Origin: Sphingopyxis microcysteis
GTDB taxonomy: Bacteria; Pseudomonadota; Alphaproteobacteria; Sphingomonadales; Sphingomonadaceae
DNA length: 64,000 bases
Direction of reading: 5' to 3'
NCBI RefSeq assembly: GCF_012274265.1
Contig: NZ_JAANYY010000005.1
Location: 1 to 64,000 of the forward strand
In this document: one piece after another, positions 35,947 through 45,186 of the stretch
Position numbering within the stretch: position 1 is the first letter of the stretch
Layout of the letters: every line of letters begins with the position of its first letter
Notes under the pieces: generated by a model
What the model saw: only the letters and a program-made list of their open reading frames with translations
Told to the model about the DNA's origin: nothing
Databases searched by the model: none
Program-made: the position numbers and the translations under genes

Positions 35947-38900
35947 ATGATGGCTGACGCAAAGCCCACCGTCTTTTCCATCCCCGTCCAGCGGGCCTTT
36001 GCCGACGCGCTCGTCGCCGGGCTGATCGACCGCTTTGCCGACGGCGCCTTGGGGCTGGCCGAGGGGTTGATCCTGCTCCCCAGCAACCGTGCGCGGAGCG
36101 CGGTGCAGGCCGCGTTTGTGCGCGCGAGCGGGGCGGGGTTGTTGATGCCGCGGCTCGCGGTGATCGGCGATGCTGACCTCGACGAAAGCGTCGCGCTGGC
36201 GCTCGATGCGATCGACGAGGCCGAACCGATCCCGCCGGCGATCGATCCGCTGCGGCGGCGGCTGATGCTCGCGGCGCTGATCGAGCGGCACAATCCGGCG
36301 GGCGAAGATGCGATCACCGGCGCGGCGGCGTTCCAGCTTGCCGAAGGGCTGGGGCGCGTGATCGACCAGCTGTATTATGAAGAGATTGCTCCGGCGCGGC
36401 TCGGCGAAATCGAAGCGGCGTTGGGCGATCTCGCGGGGCATTGGCAGGCGTCGTGGCAGCGGCTGCGCCTGCTGATCGACCATTGGCCCGCGATGCTCGC
36501 CGCGACCGGGCATATCGACCGTGCCGACCGCCGCAACCGGCTGCTCGCACGGGTCACCGCCGGGTGGCGCGCGGCGCCGCCAGCGCGCTTTGTCGTGGCC
36601 GCGGGCGTCACCACCGCGGCGCCCGCGATCGCGCGGTTGCTGCGCACCGTTGCCGATTTGCCCAATGGAATGGTGGTCCTGCCGGGGCTCGACCTCGGCA
36701 TGGCCGCGGAGGAATGGGAGGCGCTGGGGCCCGTGAAGCCCGATCCCGACCAGCCGGGGGAGCGCCCGCTCGAAACGCAGCCGCAATATCATCTGAAGCT
36801 GTTGCTCGGGCGGATGGGGATCGCGCGCGACGAGGTCGGCGCATGGGCCGCGACGTCGCCATTCGACGGCCCCGACGCACGCGCGCCCTTTCTGTCGCTG
36901 CTCTTCGCCCCCGCCGCCTATACCGCGCGCTGGCAGGCGGCGGCCGACGTCGCGCCCAGCCTGACCGGGGTCAGCGCCGCGGTGTTCGCGGATGACGGGC
37001 AGGAGGCGCAGGGGATCGCGCTGACGATGCGGCGCGCGTTGGAAGAGCCGGGGCGCACCGCGGCGCTGGTAACCCCCGACCGCCTGCTCGCCGAGCGCGT
37101 CGCGGCGGCGCTAGCGCGCTGGGAGATTGCGGTCGATGACAGCGCCGGGCAGCCGCTGGGACAGACGCCGCCCGGCGCGCTCTTGTTGCTGCTCGCCGAA
37201 TTGGCCGCGGCGTTCGATCCGGTGCGGCTGGTCGCGCTGCTCGGGCATCCGCTGGTCCGCGCGGGCGAAGGACGGCTGGGCTGGCTCGATCAGGTGCGGC
37301 GGCTCGATCTGGTGCTGCGCGGGCCTGGGCTGGTGCCGGGCTGGGCCGGGGTGACAGCGCGGATCGGCGAGATTGCGGACGACAGCGATCGGCGCGGGCA
37401 TGGCGCCGCGCTGGCGGTCGCCGATTGGTGGGCCGAGGTGGCGACGGCGCTCGGCACCGCATTGGCGCCCTTTGCGGCGGGGGTTGCCGCGCCGCCGTCG
37501 GTGCTGCTCGGCGCGTTGCAGGACGCGCTCGGCTGGCTGACCGGCGAAGGGGCGTGGACGGGGCATGCAGGCCGCGCCTTGTCCGACCTGTTCGACCGCT
37601 GGGCGCTGGCGAAGGGCGATGGCCCGGCGCTGGTCGCGCCCGCCGATTTCCCCGCGATGCTCGCCGATCTGACGTCGGGCGAGAGCATCCGCCCGCCCTA
37701 TGGCGGGCATCCGCGGCTGTCCATCTGGGGGCTGCTGGAGGCGCGGTTGCAGCGCGCGGACCTGATGATCCTTGGCGGGCTCGACGAGGGGCGCTGGCCG
37801 CCGCAGCAAAGCCCCGATCCCTGGCTCGCGCCCGGTATCCGGCGGATGCTGGGCCTCGCCGCCCCCGAGCGCCAGCAGGGGATGGCGGCGCATGACTTCG
37901 CCGGCGCCTTTGCGGCGCGCGAGGTGGTGGTGACGCGCGCGATGCGCAGCGGCGGCGACCCGGCGGTGGCGTCGCGCTTCTGGCTGCGGCTCGCCGCCTT
38001 GGCGGGCGACTTGCCCGAAGCGACGCTCGACGGGCAGCCGGTGACCGCGCTCGCCGCGATGCTCGATGTCCCGCCGGGGCAGAGCGAGCCCGCCGACAGG
38101 CCGCGCCCGTCGCCGCCGCTCAGCGCGCGGCCCGACCGGATCAGCGTCACCGGGGTCGATCAGCTGGCACGCGATCCCTTTGCCTTTTACGCGGCGAAGA
38201 TATTGCGGTTGAGCGAGCTGGAGCCGCTGAGCAGCGGCCCCGACGCCAAATGGTTCGGGACGCGCGTGCATAAATTCCTGCAGGACTGGCAGGCGGCGGG
38301 GCTGAGCGAGGCGGCGTTCGATCGCGAGATCGCGGCGCTGCGCGCAGATCCGGCGCTCGATTCGCTGGGCCGTGCCTTCTGGTTGCCGCGCATCGAACCG
38401 TCGCTGCGCTGGGCCGCGGAGCGCGTGTGGGCGGCGCGCGACGAACGCTGGCCGGTCGCCAATGAGGTGAGCGGCAAGTTGTTGGTCGGCGGCATCATGC
38501 TGCGCGGCACCGCCGACCGCGTCGATCAGGCGGCTGACGGCACGCTGGCGATCGTGGATTACAAGACCGGCGCGGCGCCATCGGGCAAGTCGGCGGGTGA
38601 AGGGCTGAACAGCCAGCTCGGCCTGCTCGGGCTGATTGCCGAGGAAGCCGGGCTGGGTGATCTGGCGCCCGAGCCGGTCGGAGCGTTCGAATATTGGGAA
38701 TTGAAGCGCGACCGCAAAAAGGGCGTCGATGGCGCGGTCAAGGTGATCAAGGGGCAGAAGCCGAAGCCATCGACCGCGGCGGCGGTGATCGAGCGCGCGC
38801 GCGAGGCGCTGGCCGACCTCAGCGCGCGTTTCCTGCTGCGGCAGGAGCCGTTCGTGCCGGGCGACAGCGCCAAGCGCTACGCCGATTTCGACCAGCTGAT

Positions 38901-38967
38901 GCGCCGCGACGAATGGTTCGGACGCGGCGATCCCGATCCTAGCGCGACCGATGGAGGGGCGGCATGA
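35947..38967 (+). CDS. addB: Double-strand break repair protein AddB
   Basis: 1006 residues. The second helicase/nuclease subunit of AddAB, the RecBCD counterpart that resects double-strand breaks up to Chi-like sites. The N-terminal part is a degenerate SF1 helicase (LLPSNRARSAVQAAF), and the C-terminus is a PD-(D/E)XK nuclease with AIVDYKTGAAPSG (about 870). No iron-sulfur Cys cluster is obvious, as in other alphaproteobacterial AddB. Starts with ATG at 35947 or the next codon. Overlaps addA (ATGA). Confidence 0.93.
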   Translation: MMADAKPTVFSIPVQRAFADALVAGLIDRFADGALGLAEGLILLPSNRARSAVQAAFVRASGAGLLMPRLAVIGDADLDESVALALDAIDEAEPIPPAIDPLRRRLMLAALIERHNPAGEDAITGAAAFQLAEGLGRVIDQLYYEEIAPARLGEIEAALGDLAGHWQASWQRLRLLIDHWPAMLAATGHIDRADRRNRLLARVTAGWRAAPPARFVVAAGVTTAAPAIARLLRTVADLPNGMVVLPGLDLGMAAEEWEALGPVKPDPDQPGERPLETQPQYHLKLLLGRMGIARDEVGAWAATSPFDGPDARAPFLSLLFAPAAYTARWQAAADVAPSLTGVSAAVFADDGQEAQGIALTMRRALEEPGRTAALVTPDRLLAERVAAALARWEIAVDDSAGQPLGQTPPGALLLLLAELAAAFDPVRLVALLGHPLVRAGEGRLGWLDQVRRLDLVLRGPGLVPGWAGVTARIGEIADDSDRRGHGAALAVADWWAEVATALGTALAPFAAGVAAPPSVLLGALQDALGWLTGEGAWTGHAGRALSDLFDRWALAKGDGPALVAPADFPAMLADLTSGESIRPPYGGHPRLSIWGLLEARLQRADLMILGGLDEGRWPPQQSPDPWLAPGIRRMLGLAAPERQQGMAAHDFAGAFAAREVVVTRAMRSGGDPAVASRFWLRLAALAGDLPEATLDGQPVTALAAMLDVPPGQSEPADRPRPSPPLSARPDRISVTGVDQLARDPFAFYAAKILRLSELEPLSSGPDAKWFGTRVHKFLQDWQAAGLSEAAFDREIAALRADPALDSLGRAFWLPRIEPSLRWAAERVWAARDERWPVANEVSGKLLVGGIMLRGTADRVDQAADGTLAIVDYKTGAAPSGKSAGEGLNSQLGLLGLIAEEAGLGDLAPEPVGAFEYWELKRDRKKGVDGAVKVIKGQKPKPSTAAAVIERAREALADLSARFLLRQEPFVPGDSAKRYADFDQLMRRDEWFGRGDPDPSATDGGAA

Positions 38968-41900
38968 TCGACCCCGACAAGCTGCTCAAGACGCTCGACG
39001 GCGGCCAGTGCGCCGCGGCAGAGCCCGACGACCATGTCTGGCTGGGCGCGTCGGCGGGGACCGGCAAGACGCAGGTGCTGTCGGCTCGGGTGCTGCGGCT
39101 GATGCTGGCGGGGGTGTCGCCCGAGGCGATCCTGTGCATCACCTTTACCAAGGCAGGCGCCGCCGAAATGGCGCACCGTATCCACGAACGGCTGGCGATG
39201 TGGGTGCGAATGGCCGACGGCGATCTGCGGCTCGACCTCGCCGCGCTGGGCGCCGATTGGGCCGAGCCGGGCATCCTCGACCGCGCGCGCTCGCTGTTCG
39301 CCACCGTGATCGACAGCCCCGGCGGCGCGGTGCCGGTGCAGACGATCCACGCCTTCTGCCAGACCTTGCTCGCAAGTTTTCCGCTCGAGGCGAAGATCCT
39401 GCCGGGGTTTCGCGCGCTGGAGGACAGCGAAGCGAGCGCGCTCCAGCGCGAGGTGCTGGGCCAGTTGCTCGCGCGTGCGGATGCCGATGGCGATGCGATG
39501 CGGACGATCGCGGCGATGCTGTCGCAGCGATTGGGTCAGGATGCGGCGATTGCCTTCCTCGCGCGCTGTGCGAGCAGCTTCACCGCCGCCAATGCACCGC
39601 GCCTCGCACCGCGCGCGGCGGACCTGCGCGCGCATCTGGGCTTGCCGCAGGGCGATCCGCTGGCCTGGCAGGCGGCGGCGCTGGTGAGCGGCGCGATTAC
39701 CGATGCCGATATTGCGGCAGTTGCGGCGAGCGGGCGCGGCTGGGGGACCAAGACCGGCGACGGGCGCGCCGACATCATGGACGACTGGTTCCGCGCCGAC
39801 GCGCATGGCCGCGCCGCGATGTTGACCGCGGTGCGCGGCTGTTTCCTGACCGGCACCGGCGACATGCGCGCCGATTACACCAAAGACAAAGGCGGCATGC
39901 GCAGCTGCCTCGCCGCCGCCGAACGCATTGTCGCCGCGGCCGATAACCTGCTCGCGACCGCCACCGCGATGGCGGTCGCCGACGATCTGGCGGCGGCGTG
40001 GGATCTGGGCAGCCGCTTTGCCGAGGCCTATGCGTTGGCGAAGCGCGAGCGCGGGCTGGCCGATTTCGACGATCTGATCAGCATCGCGGGGCATTTGCTG
40101 GCGCAGGGCGATTTCGGCGATTGGGTGCGCTTCAAGCTCGACCAGCGCACCGACCATATTTTGGTCGACGAGGCGCAGGACACCAATGCGCGGCAATGGG
40201 CGATCGTCGCGTCGCTGGCCGGCGAGTTTTTCGCCGGGGTTGGCGCGAAGGACGATCGCGTCCGCACGATGTTTACGGTGGGCGACCGCAAGCAGGCGAT
40301 CTTCGGCTTTCAGGGCACCGAGCCCGCGGCATTCGAGGCAGCGCGGCTCAGCTTTGCCAGCCGCGCGGTCGAGGGCGGCAAACCGTTCGAGGATGTCGAT
40401 CTCGACACCAACTATCGCTCCAGCCCCGCGGTGCTCGACGTCGTCGATGCGTGGATCGCGGCGGGCGCGACCGAATTGATGGGCTTGGGCAGCGACGAGC
40501 CGCCGCACATTCCCGCCGAATTCAACCGCGACCGCGCCGGGCGGGTCGAGCTGTGGGCGCCGCTGCCCGTGGGCAAGGCGCTCGATGGCGATGCGGAAGA
40601 GGACAGCGGAAGCGACGCGGACGGCGATGACGAGGGCGGCGCTCTCCGCGAGACCTCGGCCGCGGCGAGCGACCCCGCCAGCCTGCGGCTGTCGCGCGCG
40701 ATCGCCGACGAGGTGCGCGAATGGATCGAACATGGCAAGGACGGGCGCCCCGTCGCGCCGGGCGACATATTGATCCTCGTCCGCCGTCGCAAGGATGTCG
40801 CGGCGCGGATCGTCGCGCGGCTCCAATCGCTGCATGTGCCGGTCGCGGGGGTCGATCGTTTTTCGCTGACCGGGTCGCTGGCGGTGCAGGATCTGCTCGC
40901 CGCGATGCGCTTTGCGGTGCAGCCGCTCGACGACCTCAATCTCGCCAGCCTGCTGGTGTCGCCGCTGTTCGGGTGGAGCCAGGACGAGCTGTTCGCCTTT
41001 GCCCACGGCCGTCAGAAGCGCGCGCTGTGGGAGCAATTGCGCGCGCGCGAGGAAGAGGTTCCGCCCGCAACGATGGCGGCGCTGCGCAGCCTGCTCGGCA
41101 TGGGCGATTTCACGACGCCGTTCCGTTTTCTGGAGCGCATCCTGTCGGGACCGATGGGCGGGCGGCGCAAGCTGTATCACCGGCTGGGGCGCGAGGCGCG
41201 CGACCCGATCGACGAGCTGCTCGCACAGGCGCTGGCGTTCGAGCGACAGGAAGCACCGTCGCTGCTCGGCTTCCTGTCGCACATCGCCGCGAGTAGCGCC
41301 GAGATCAAACGCCAGAGCGAGGCGCGCAGCGACGTCGTGCGGGTGATGACGGTGCACGGGTCGAAAGGCTTGCAGGCGCCGATCGTCATCCTGGCCGACG
41401 CGACCGACGACCCGAAGCCGCGGCGTGTGAATTTTGACCTGTCGGCGGCGGGTTGGGACAAATTGCCGGTGTTTGCGCTCGGCAAGGACGAGCGGCACGG
41501 CTCGATTGCCAAGGCGCATGAGGACAAGGAAGCCGCCGAACGCGAAGAGCATTGGCGGCTGCTCTACGTCGCGATGACGCGCGCCGAAGAACTGCTGATT
41601 GTTACCGGGACGCGCAAGGCGGACCAGCTTCCCGAGGGCAATTGGCACAGCGCGGTCGATGCGGTGCTCGCCGATATGGGCGCCGAGTGGCAGGACGCCG
41701 GGCCGCGCTGGGGGCGGAAGCGCGTTCATGCGGTGCAGGGCAAGACGCGCGCAGCAAAGACGAAAGCGCGCGCCGCTGTTCCGGCGGTCGTCGTCCCCGA
41801 CTGGGCGCGGCAGGCGGCGCCCGAGGAAGCGCGCCCGCCGCGCCCACTCGCGCCGTCGGCACTGGGCGACGACGATGTGGCAGCGGTGCCGCAGGGCGCG

Positions 41901-42437
41901 GCGCGCGCCGCGGCGGTGAGCCGCGGGCTGCTGCTCCATGCGCTGTTCGAGCGGTTGCCGCCGGTGGCGCCCGAGCGGCGGCGCGCGGCGGCGTTGCGCT
42001 GGCTGGACGTGCAGGCGGCCGATCTCGACGCGGCGGCGCGCGGTGCGATGGTTGACGAGGTGCTGGGGGTGATCGACGACCCCGCACACGCCGCGCTGTT
42101 CGGGCCGGGGTCGCTCGCCGAAGTGCCGTTGTCGGCGGTGGTCGACGGCGCGGTGGTCGCCGGGATCGTCGACCGGCTACTGGTCACCGACGATGCCGTG
42201 ACGGTGATCGATTACAAGACCGGGCGCCACGTCCCCGGCAGCGCCGCCGAGGTCCAGCCCGCCTATCTGCGCCAGATGGCGGCGTATCGCGACGCGCTGG
42301 CAGCAATTTTCCCGTCGCGGCGGATCGCGGCCGCCTTGCTGTACACCGCCGCGCCGCGGCTGATTGACCTAGACGACGCGCTGCTCGACGCGCACAAGCC
42401 CGGCTTGATGGCAACCAAGGCGAATTTGGGCGGTTGA
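38964..42437 (+). CDS. addA: Double-strand break repair helicase AddA
   Basis: 1157-residue SF1A helicase/nuclease. Walker [10 protein letters not shown] (28-36), motif II VDEAQDT near 395, helicase motifs QAIFGFQG and [19 protein letters not shown], and a C-terminal PD-(D/E)XK domain with [12 protein letters not shown]. Residues about 535-555 carry an acidic insertion of Asp/Glu/Gly not usual for AddA. With addB forms the alphaproteobacterial recombination complex that loads RecA and also degrades unprotected linear DNA. thioredoxin follows 65 bases later. Confidence 0.95.
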   Translation: MIDPDKLLKTLDGGQCAAAEPDDHVWLGASAGTGKTQVLSARVLRLMLAGVSPEAILCITFTKAGAAEMAHRIHERLAMWVRMADGDLRLDLAALGADWAEPGILDRARSLFATVIDSPGGAVPVQTIHAFCQTLLASFPLEAKILPGFRALEDSEASALQREVLGQLLARADADGDAMRTIAAMLSQRLGQDAAIAFLARCASSFTAANAPRLAPRAADLRAHLGLPQGDPLAWQAAALVSGAITDADIAAVAASGRGWGTKTGDGRADIMDDWFRADAHGRAAMLTAVRGCFLTGTGDMRADYTKDKGGMRSCLAAAERIVAAADNLLATATAMAVADDLAAAWDLGSRFAEAYALAKRERGLADFDDLISIAGHLLAQGDFGDWVRFKLDQRTDHILVDEAQDTNARQWAIVASLAGEFFAGVGAKDDRVRTMFTVGDRKQAIFGFQGTEPAAFEAARLSFASRAVEGGKPFEDVDLDTNYRSSPAVLDVVDAWIAAGATELMGLGSDEPPHIPAEFNRDRAGRVELWAPLPVGKALDGDAEEDSGSDADGDDEGGALRETSAAASDPASLRLSRAIADEVREWIEHGKDGRPVAPGDILILVRRRKDVAARIVARLQSLHVPVAGVDRFSLTGSLAVQDLLAAMRFAVQPLDDLNLASLLVSPLFGWSQDELFAFAHGRQKRALWEQLRAREEEVPPATMAALRSLLGMGDFTTPFRFLERILSGPMGGRRKLYHRLGREARDPIDELLAQALAFERQEAPSLLGFLSHIAASSAEIKRQSEARSDVVRVMTVHGSKGLQAPIVILADATDDPKPRRVNFDLSAAGWDKLPVFALGKDERHGSIAKAHEDKEAAEREEHWRLLYVAMTRAEELLIVTGTRKADQLPEGNWHSAVDAVLADMGAEWQDAGPRWGRKRVHAVQGKTRAAKTKARAAVPAVVVPDWARQAAPEEARPPRPLAPSALGDDDVAAVPQGAARAAAVSRGLLLHALFERLPPVAPERRRAAALRWLDVQAADLDAAARGAMVDEVLGVIDDPAHAALFGPGSLAEVPLSAVVDGAVVAGIVDRLLVTDDAVTVIDYKTGRHVPGSAAEVQPAYLRQMAAYRDALAAIFPSRRIAAALLYTAAPRLIDLDDALLDAHKPGLMATKANLGG

Positions 42438-42501
42438 GCCCTTGAGCCGGAGGCTGCAAGCCCTTAGCTTGCAGGCCAAGCGAAATTCAGGAGTTTTGAT
42501 C

Positions 42502-42822
42502 ATGGGTACCAAGGCAATCAGCGACGACAGCTTCCAGGCCGACGTCCTCGACAGCGACACCCCCGTGCTGGTCGATTTCTGGGCCGAATGGTGCGGCCCT
42601 TGCAAGATGATCGGTCCGTCGCTCGAGGAAATCGCCGACGAGCTGGGCGAAAAGGTCGTGATCGCGAAGCTCAACATCGACGATCATCCGAACGCCCCCG
42701 CCAAATATGGCGTGCGCGGCATCCCGACGATGATCCTGTTCAAGAATGGCGAAGTCGCCGACACCAAGGTTGGTGCGGCACCCAAAAGCGCGCTCAAGGG
42801 CTGGCTCGAAAGCGCGCTTTGA
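42502..42822 (+). CDS. trxA: Thioredoxin
   Basis: 106 residues, standard Trx1: active-site [14 protein letters not shown] with [15 protein letters not shown] and cis-Pro motif are intact. Good CAGGAG before ATG at 42502. A small hairpin CTGCAAGC-GCTTGCAG (about 42453-42475) lies between addA and the start and may be an attenuator or just spacer. Widely placed beside addAB in this order. Confidence 0.95.
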   Translation: MGTKAISDDSFQADVLDSDTPVLVDFWAEWCGPCKMIGPSLEEIADELGEKVVIAKLNIDDHPNAPAKYGVRGIPTMILFKNGEVADTKVGAAPKSALKGWLESAL

Positions 42823-42830
42823 TCGGTCGT

Positions 42831-42861
42831 TCGTCGCCCCGCGCCTGAGCCGGGGCGACGA
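42831..42861. terminator. Hairpin after trxA
   Basis: TCGTCGCCCCG (42831-42841) pairs perfectly with CGGGGCGACGA (42851-42861) around a nine-base loop. No T-run; possible factor-dependent or weak terminator. Similar TCGTCGCCCC hairpins occur at 23160-23195 and 53124-53151. Confidence 0.55.
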
Positions 42862-42925
42862 CGAGGTGCGCCTTTCGCGCGCACCGCATATTCCCCCTTG
42901 CACCCGCGTCCCTTCGCGCGCAGAC

Positions 42926-42941
42926 TTGACGTTAACGTCAA
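42926..42941. promoter_or_regulatory. 16-base palindromic operator TTGACGTTAACGTCAA
   Basis: A perfect dyad, TTGACGTTAACGTCAA, 28 bases before the start of the quinohaemoprotein gene. It resembles TTGACG-type sites of MerR-family regulators (LiuR-like) but the regulator is not in the window, so the class is inference. It overlaps a -35-like TTGACG. Confidence 0.6.
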
Positions 42942-42969
42942 CGATAGACGGCGAACGGGAGAGTTTGGG

Positions 42970-45156
42970 ATGGCGAAACGGGTCTGGACGGCCGCGCTGC
43001 TCGGCGGCGCGGCTTTGGCATTGGCTTCATGCAACGCGTCGAAGAACGACAGCCTCTCGGGCACCGCGGCGCTCGACGAAGCCGAGAAAGCCAGCGAGAC
43101 CCTGCTCAAGACCGGCGGCAGCGGCGACGATTGGGGCGCGATCGGCTTCAGCTATGACGAGCAACGCTTCAGCCCGCTGACCGACATCAGCGACAAGAAT
43201 GTCGGCGAACTCGGCATCGCCTGGACGGCCGATCTGGAGGACGCCCGCGGCCAGGAAGCGACGCCGGTGGTCGTCGACGGGGTGATGTATGTCAGCCACG
43301 CCTGGTCAAAGGTCAGCGCCTGGGACGCCGCGACCGGCAAGCCTCTCTGGAAATTCGATCCCAAGGTTCCGGGCGAACGCGCGGTTCACGCCTGCTGCGA
43401 CGTCGTCAACCGCGGCGTCGCGCTGTGGGGCGACAAGGTTTTCGTCGGCACGATCGACGGGCGACTGATCGCGCTCGACCGCAAGACCGGCACGCAATTA
43501 TGGGCGACGCAGACGGTCGACACGACCAAACCCTACACGATCACCGGCGCGCCGCGCGTCGTGAAGGACATGGTGCTGATCGGCAACGGCGGCGCCGAAT
43601 TCGGGGTGCGCGGCTATGTCACCGCCTATGACGCCGATACCGGCAAGGAACGCTGGCGCTTCTACACCGCACCCAACCCGACCAAGGCGAAGGACGGCGC
43701 CGCAAGCGACGAGATTTTCGCGACCAAGGCCAATGCCACCTGGTCCGACAAGGGCGAGTGGCAGACGTCGGGCGGCGGCGGCACCGTGTGGGACGCGATC
43801 GTTTACGACAAGGATCTCGACCAGATCTATCTTGGCGTCGGCAACGGCAATCCGTGGAACCACGGCACGCGCTCGAATGGCGAGGGCGACAACTGGTTCC
43901 TCTCGTCGGTCGTCGCGCTCGATGCCGCGACCGGCCAATATAAATGGCACTATCAGGAAACCCCTGGCGAGACGTGGGACTATACCGCAACGCAGCCGAT
44001 CATCCTCGCCGAGCAGACGGTGAACGGCACGCCGACCAAGGTGCTGTACCATGCACCCAAGAACGGTTTCTTCTTCACCATCGACCGGTCGAACGGCAAG
44101 CTGATCGATGCCAAGCCGTTCGTGGACGGGATCAACTGGGCGACGGGCTACGACCTTGCGACCGGCCGCCCGATCGAAAATCCCGAAGCGCGCTTCTACA
44201 AAACCGGCAAGCCCTTCATCGCGATCCCCGGCGCCCTGGGGGCGCATAACTGGCACCCGATGAGCTATAACCCCGCGACCGGGCTCGTTTACATCCCGGC
44301 GCAGCAAATCCCGCAGGGCTATCTTCAGGACATGAACGAGCTCGACCGGCGCAAGGTGCTGGGGTTCAACGTCGGCACGTCGCTGACCGGCACGCTGCTC
44401 CCCGACGACAAGGCGGCGTTCCGCGCCGCGGTCGCCGCGACGACCGGGCGCCTCGTCGCCTTTGACCCGCGCACCGGCAAGGTCGCGTGGGCGGTCGATC
44501 ATCCCGCGGCGTGGAACGGCGGCACGATGACGACCGCGGGCAATCTGGTGTTCCAGGGAACCAGCCTCGGCCGTTTCCGCGCGTACACCGCCGATACCGG
44601 CAGGCAACTCCTCGATCTCGACATGCAGTCGGGGATCGTCAGCGCGCCATCGACTTTCCGCGTGAACGGCGTCCAATATGTCGCGTTCATGACCAGCAAG
44701 GGCGGCGCCTTCCCGCTCGTCGCCGGGGTGGCGGGCGGCGCGACGCGCCAGATTCCGAACATCCCGCGGCTGGTCGTGCTCAAGATCGGCGGCACCGCCA
44801 AACTGCCCGCCCCGCCCGCCACAACGACGCTCGCCTGGAACCCGCCGCCGATGACGGCGGGCGCGGCCGAGGTTGCGGCGGGCAAGGCCAATTTCGGGCG
44901 TTATTGCATGGTCTGTCACGGCGACAGCGCGATCGGCAACGGCTTCACCCCCGACCTCCGCGTATCGGGAACGCTGGCCAACGCCGACGCATGGAAGGCC
45001 GTGGTCGTCGATGGCGCACTCAAGGATCGCGGCATGGTGAGCTTCGCCAAGGTACTCACCCCGCAAGACGCCGAAGCGATCCGCGCCTATGTCATCGAAC
45101 GCTCGAACTGGACCAAGGCGAATCTCGCCGACAGCACCGCGCCGATGGGACGGTAG
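42970..45156 (+). CDS. PQQ-dependent quinohaemoprotein alcohol dehydrogenase, lipid-anchored
   Basis: 728 residues. N-terminal PQQ eight-bladed propeller (W-repeats such as AWDAATGKPLWKFD, AYDADTGKERWRFY) with vicinal Cys142-Cys143 in HACCDVVNRG, and a C-terminal cytochrome c domain with CMVCH (646-650). This is a type II ADH that oxidises alcohols and passes electrons internally. Instead of a plain signal peptide it has ALALASCN, a lipobox (Cys21), so it is probably anchored in the outer membrane or inner leaflet. Start has GGGAGAG seven bases upstream. No pqq synthesis genes are near. Confidence 0.9.
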   Translation: MAKRVWTAALLGGAALALASCNASKNDSLSGTAALDEAEKASETLLKTGGSGDDWGAIGFSYDEQRFSPLTDISDKNVGELGIAWTADLEDARGQEATPVVVDGVMYVSHAWSKVSAWDAATGKPLWKFDPKVPGERAVHACCDVVNRGVALWGDKVFVGTIDGRLIALDRKTGTQLWATQTVDTTKPYTITGAPRVVKDMVLIGNGGAEFGVRGYVTAYDADTGKERWRFYTAPNPTKAKDGAASDEIFATKANATWSDKGEWQTSGGGGTVWDAIVYDKDLDQIYLGVGNGNPWNHGTRSNGEGDNWFLSSVVALDAATGQYKWHYQETPGETWDYTATQPIILAEQTVNGTPTKVLYHAPKNGFFFTIDRSNGKLIDAKPFVDGINWATGYDLATGRPIENPEARFYKTGKPFIAIPGALGAHNWHPMSYNPATGLVYIPAQQIPQGYLQDMNELDRRKVLGFNVGTSLTGTLLPDDKAAFRAAVAATTGRLVAFDPRTGKVAWAVDHPAAWNGGTMTTAGNLVFQGTSLGRFRAYTADTGRQLLDLDMQSGIVSAPSTFRVNGVQYVAFMTSKGGAFPLVAGVAGGATRQIPNIPRLVVLKIGGTAKLPAPPATTTLAWNPPPMTAGAAEVAAGKANFGRYCMVCHGDSAIGNGFTPDLRVSGTLANADAWKAVVVDGALKDRGMVSFAKVLTPQDAEAIRAYVIERSNWTKANLADSTAPMGR

Positions 45157-45186
45157 CGCGGCGCATACCCGCGTTGTCGCCGCCGG

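Noticed and set aside
38877..42089. 1070-codon minus-strand frame
   Set aside because: Antisense of addA; no recognisable protein.
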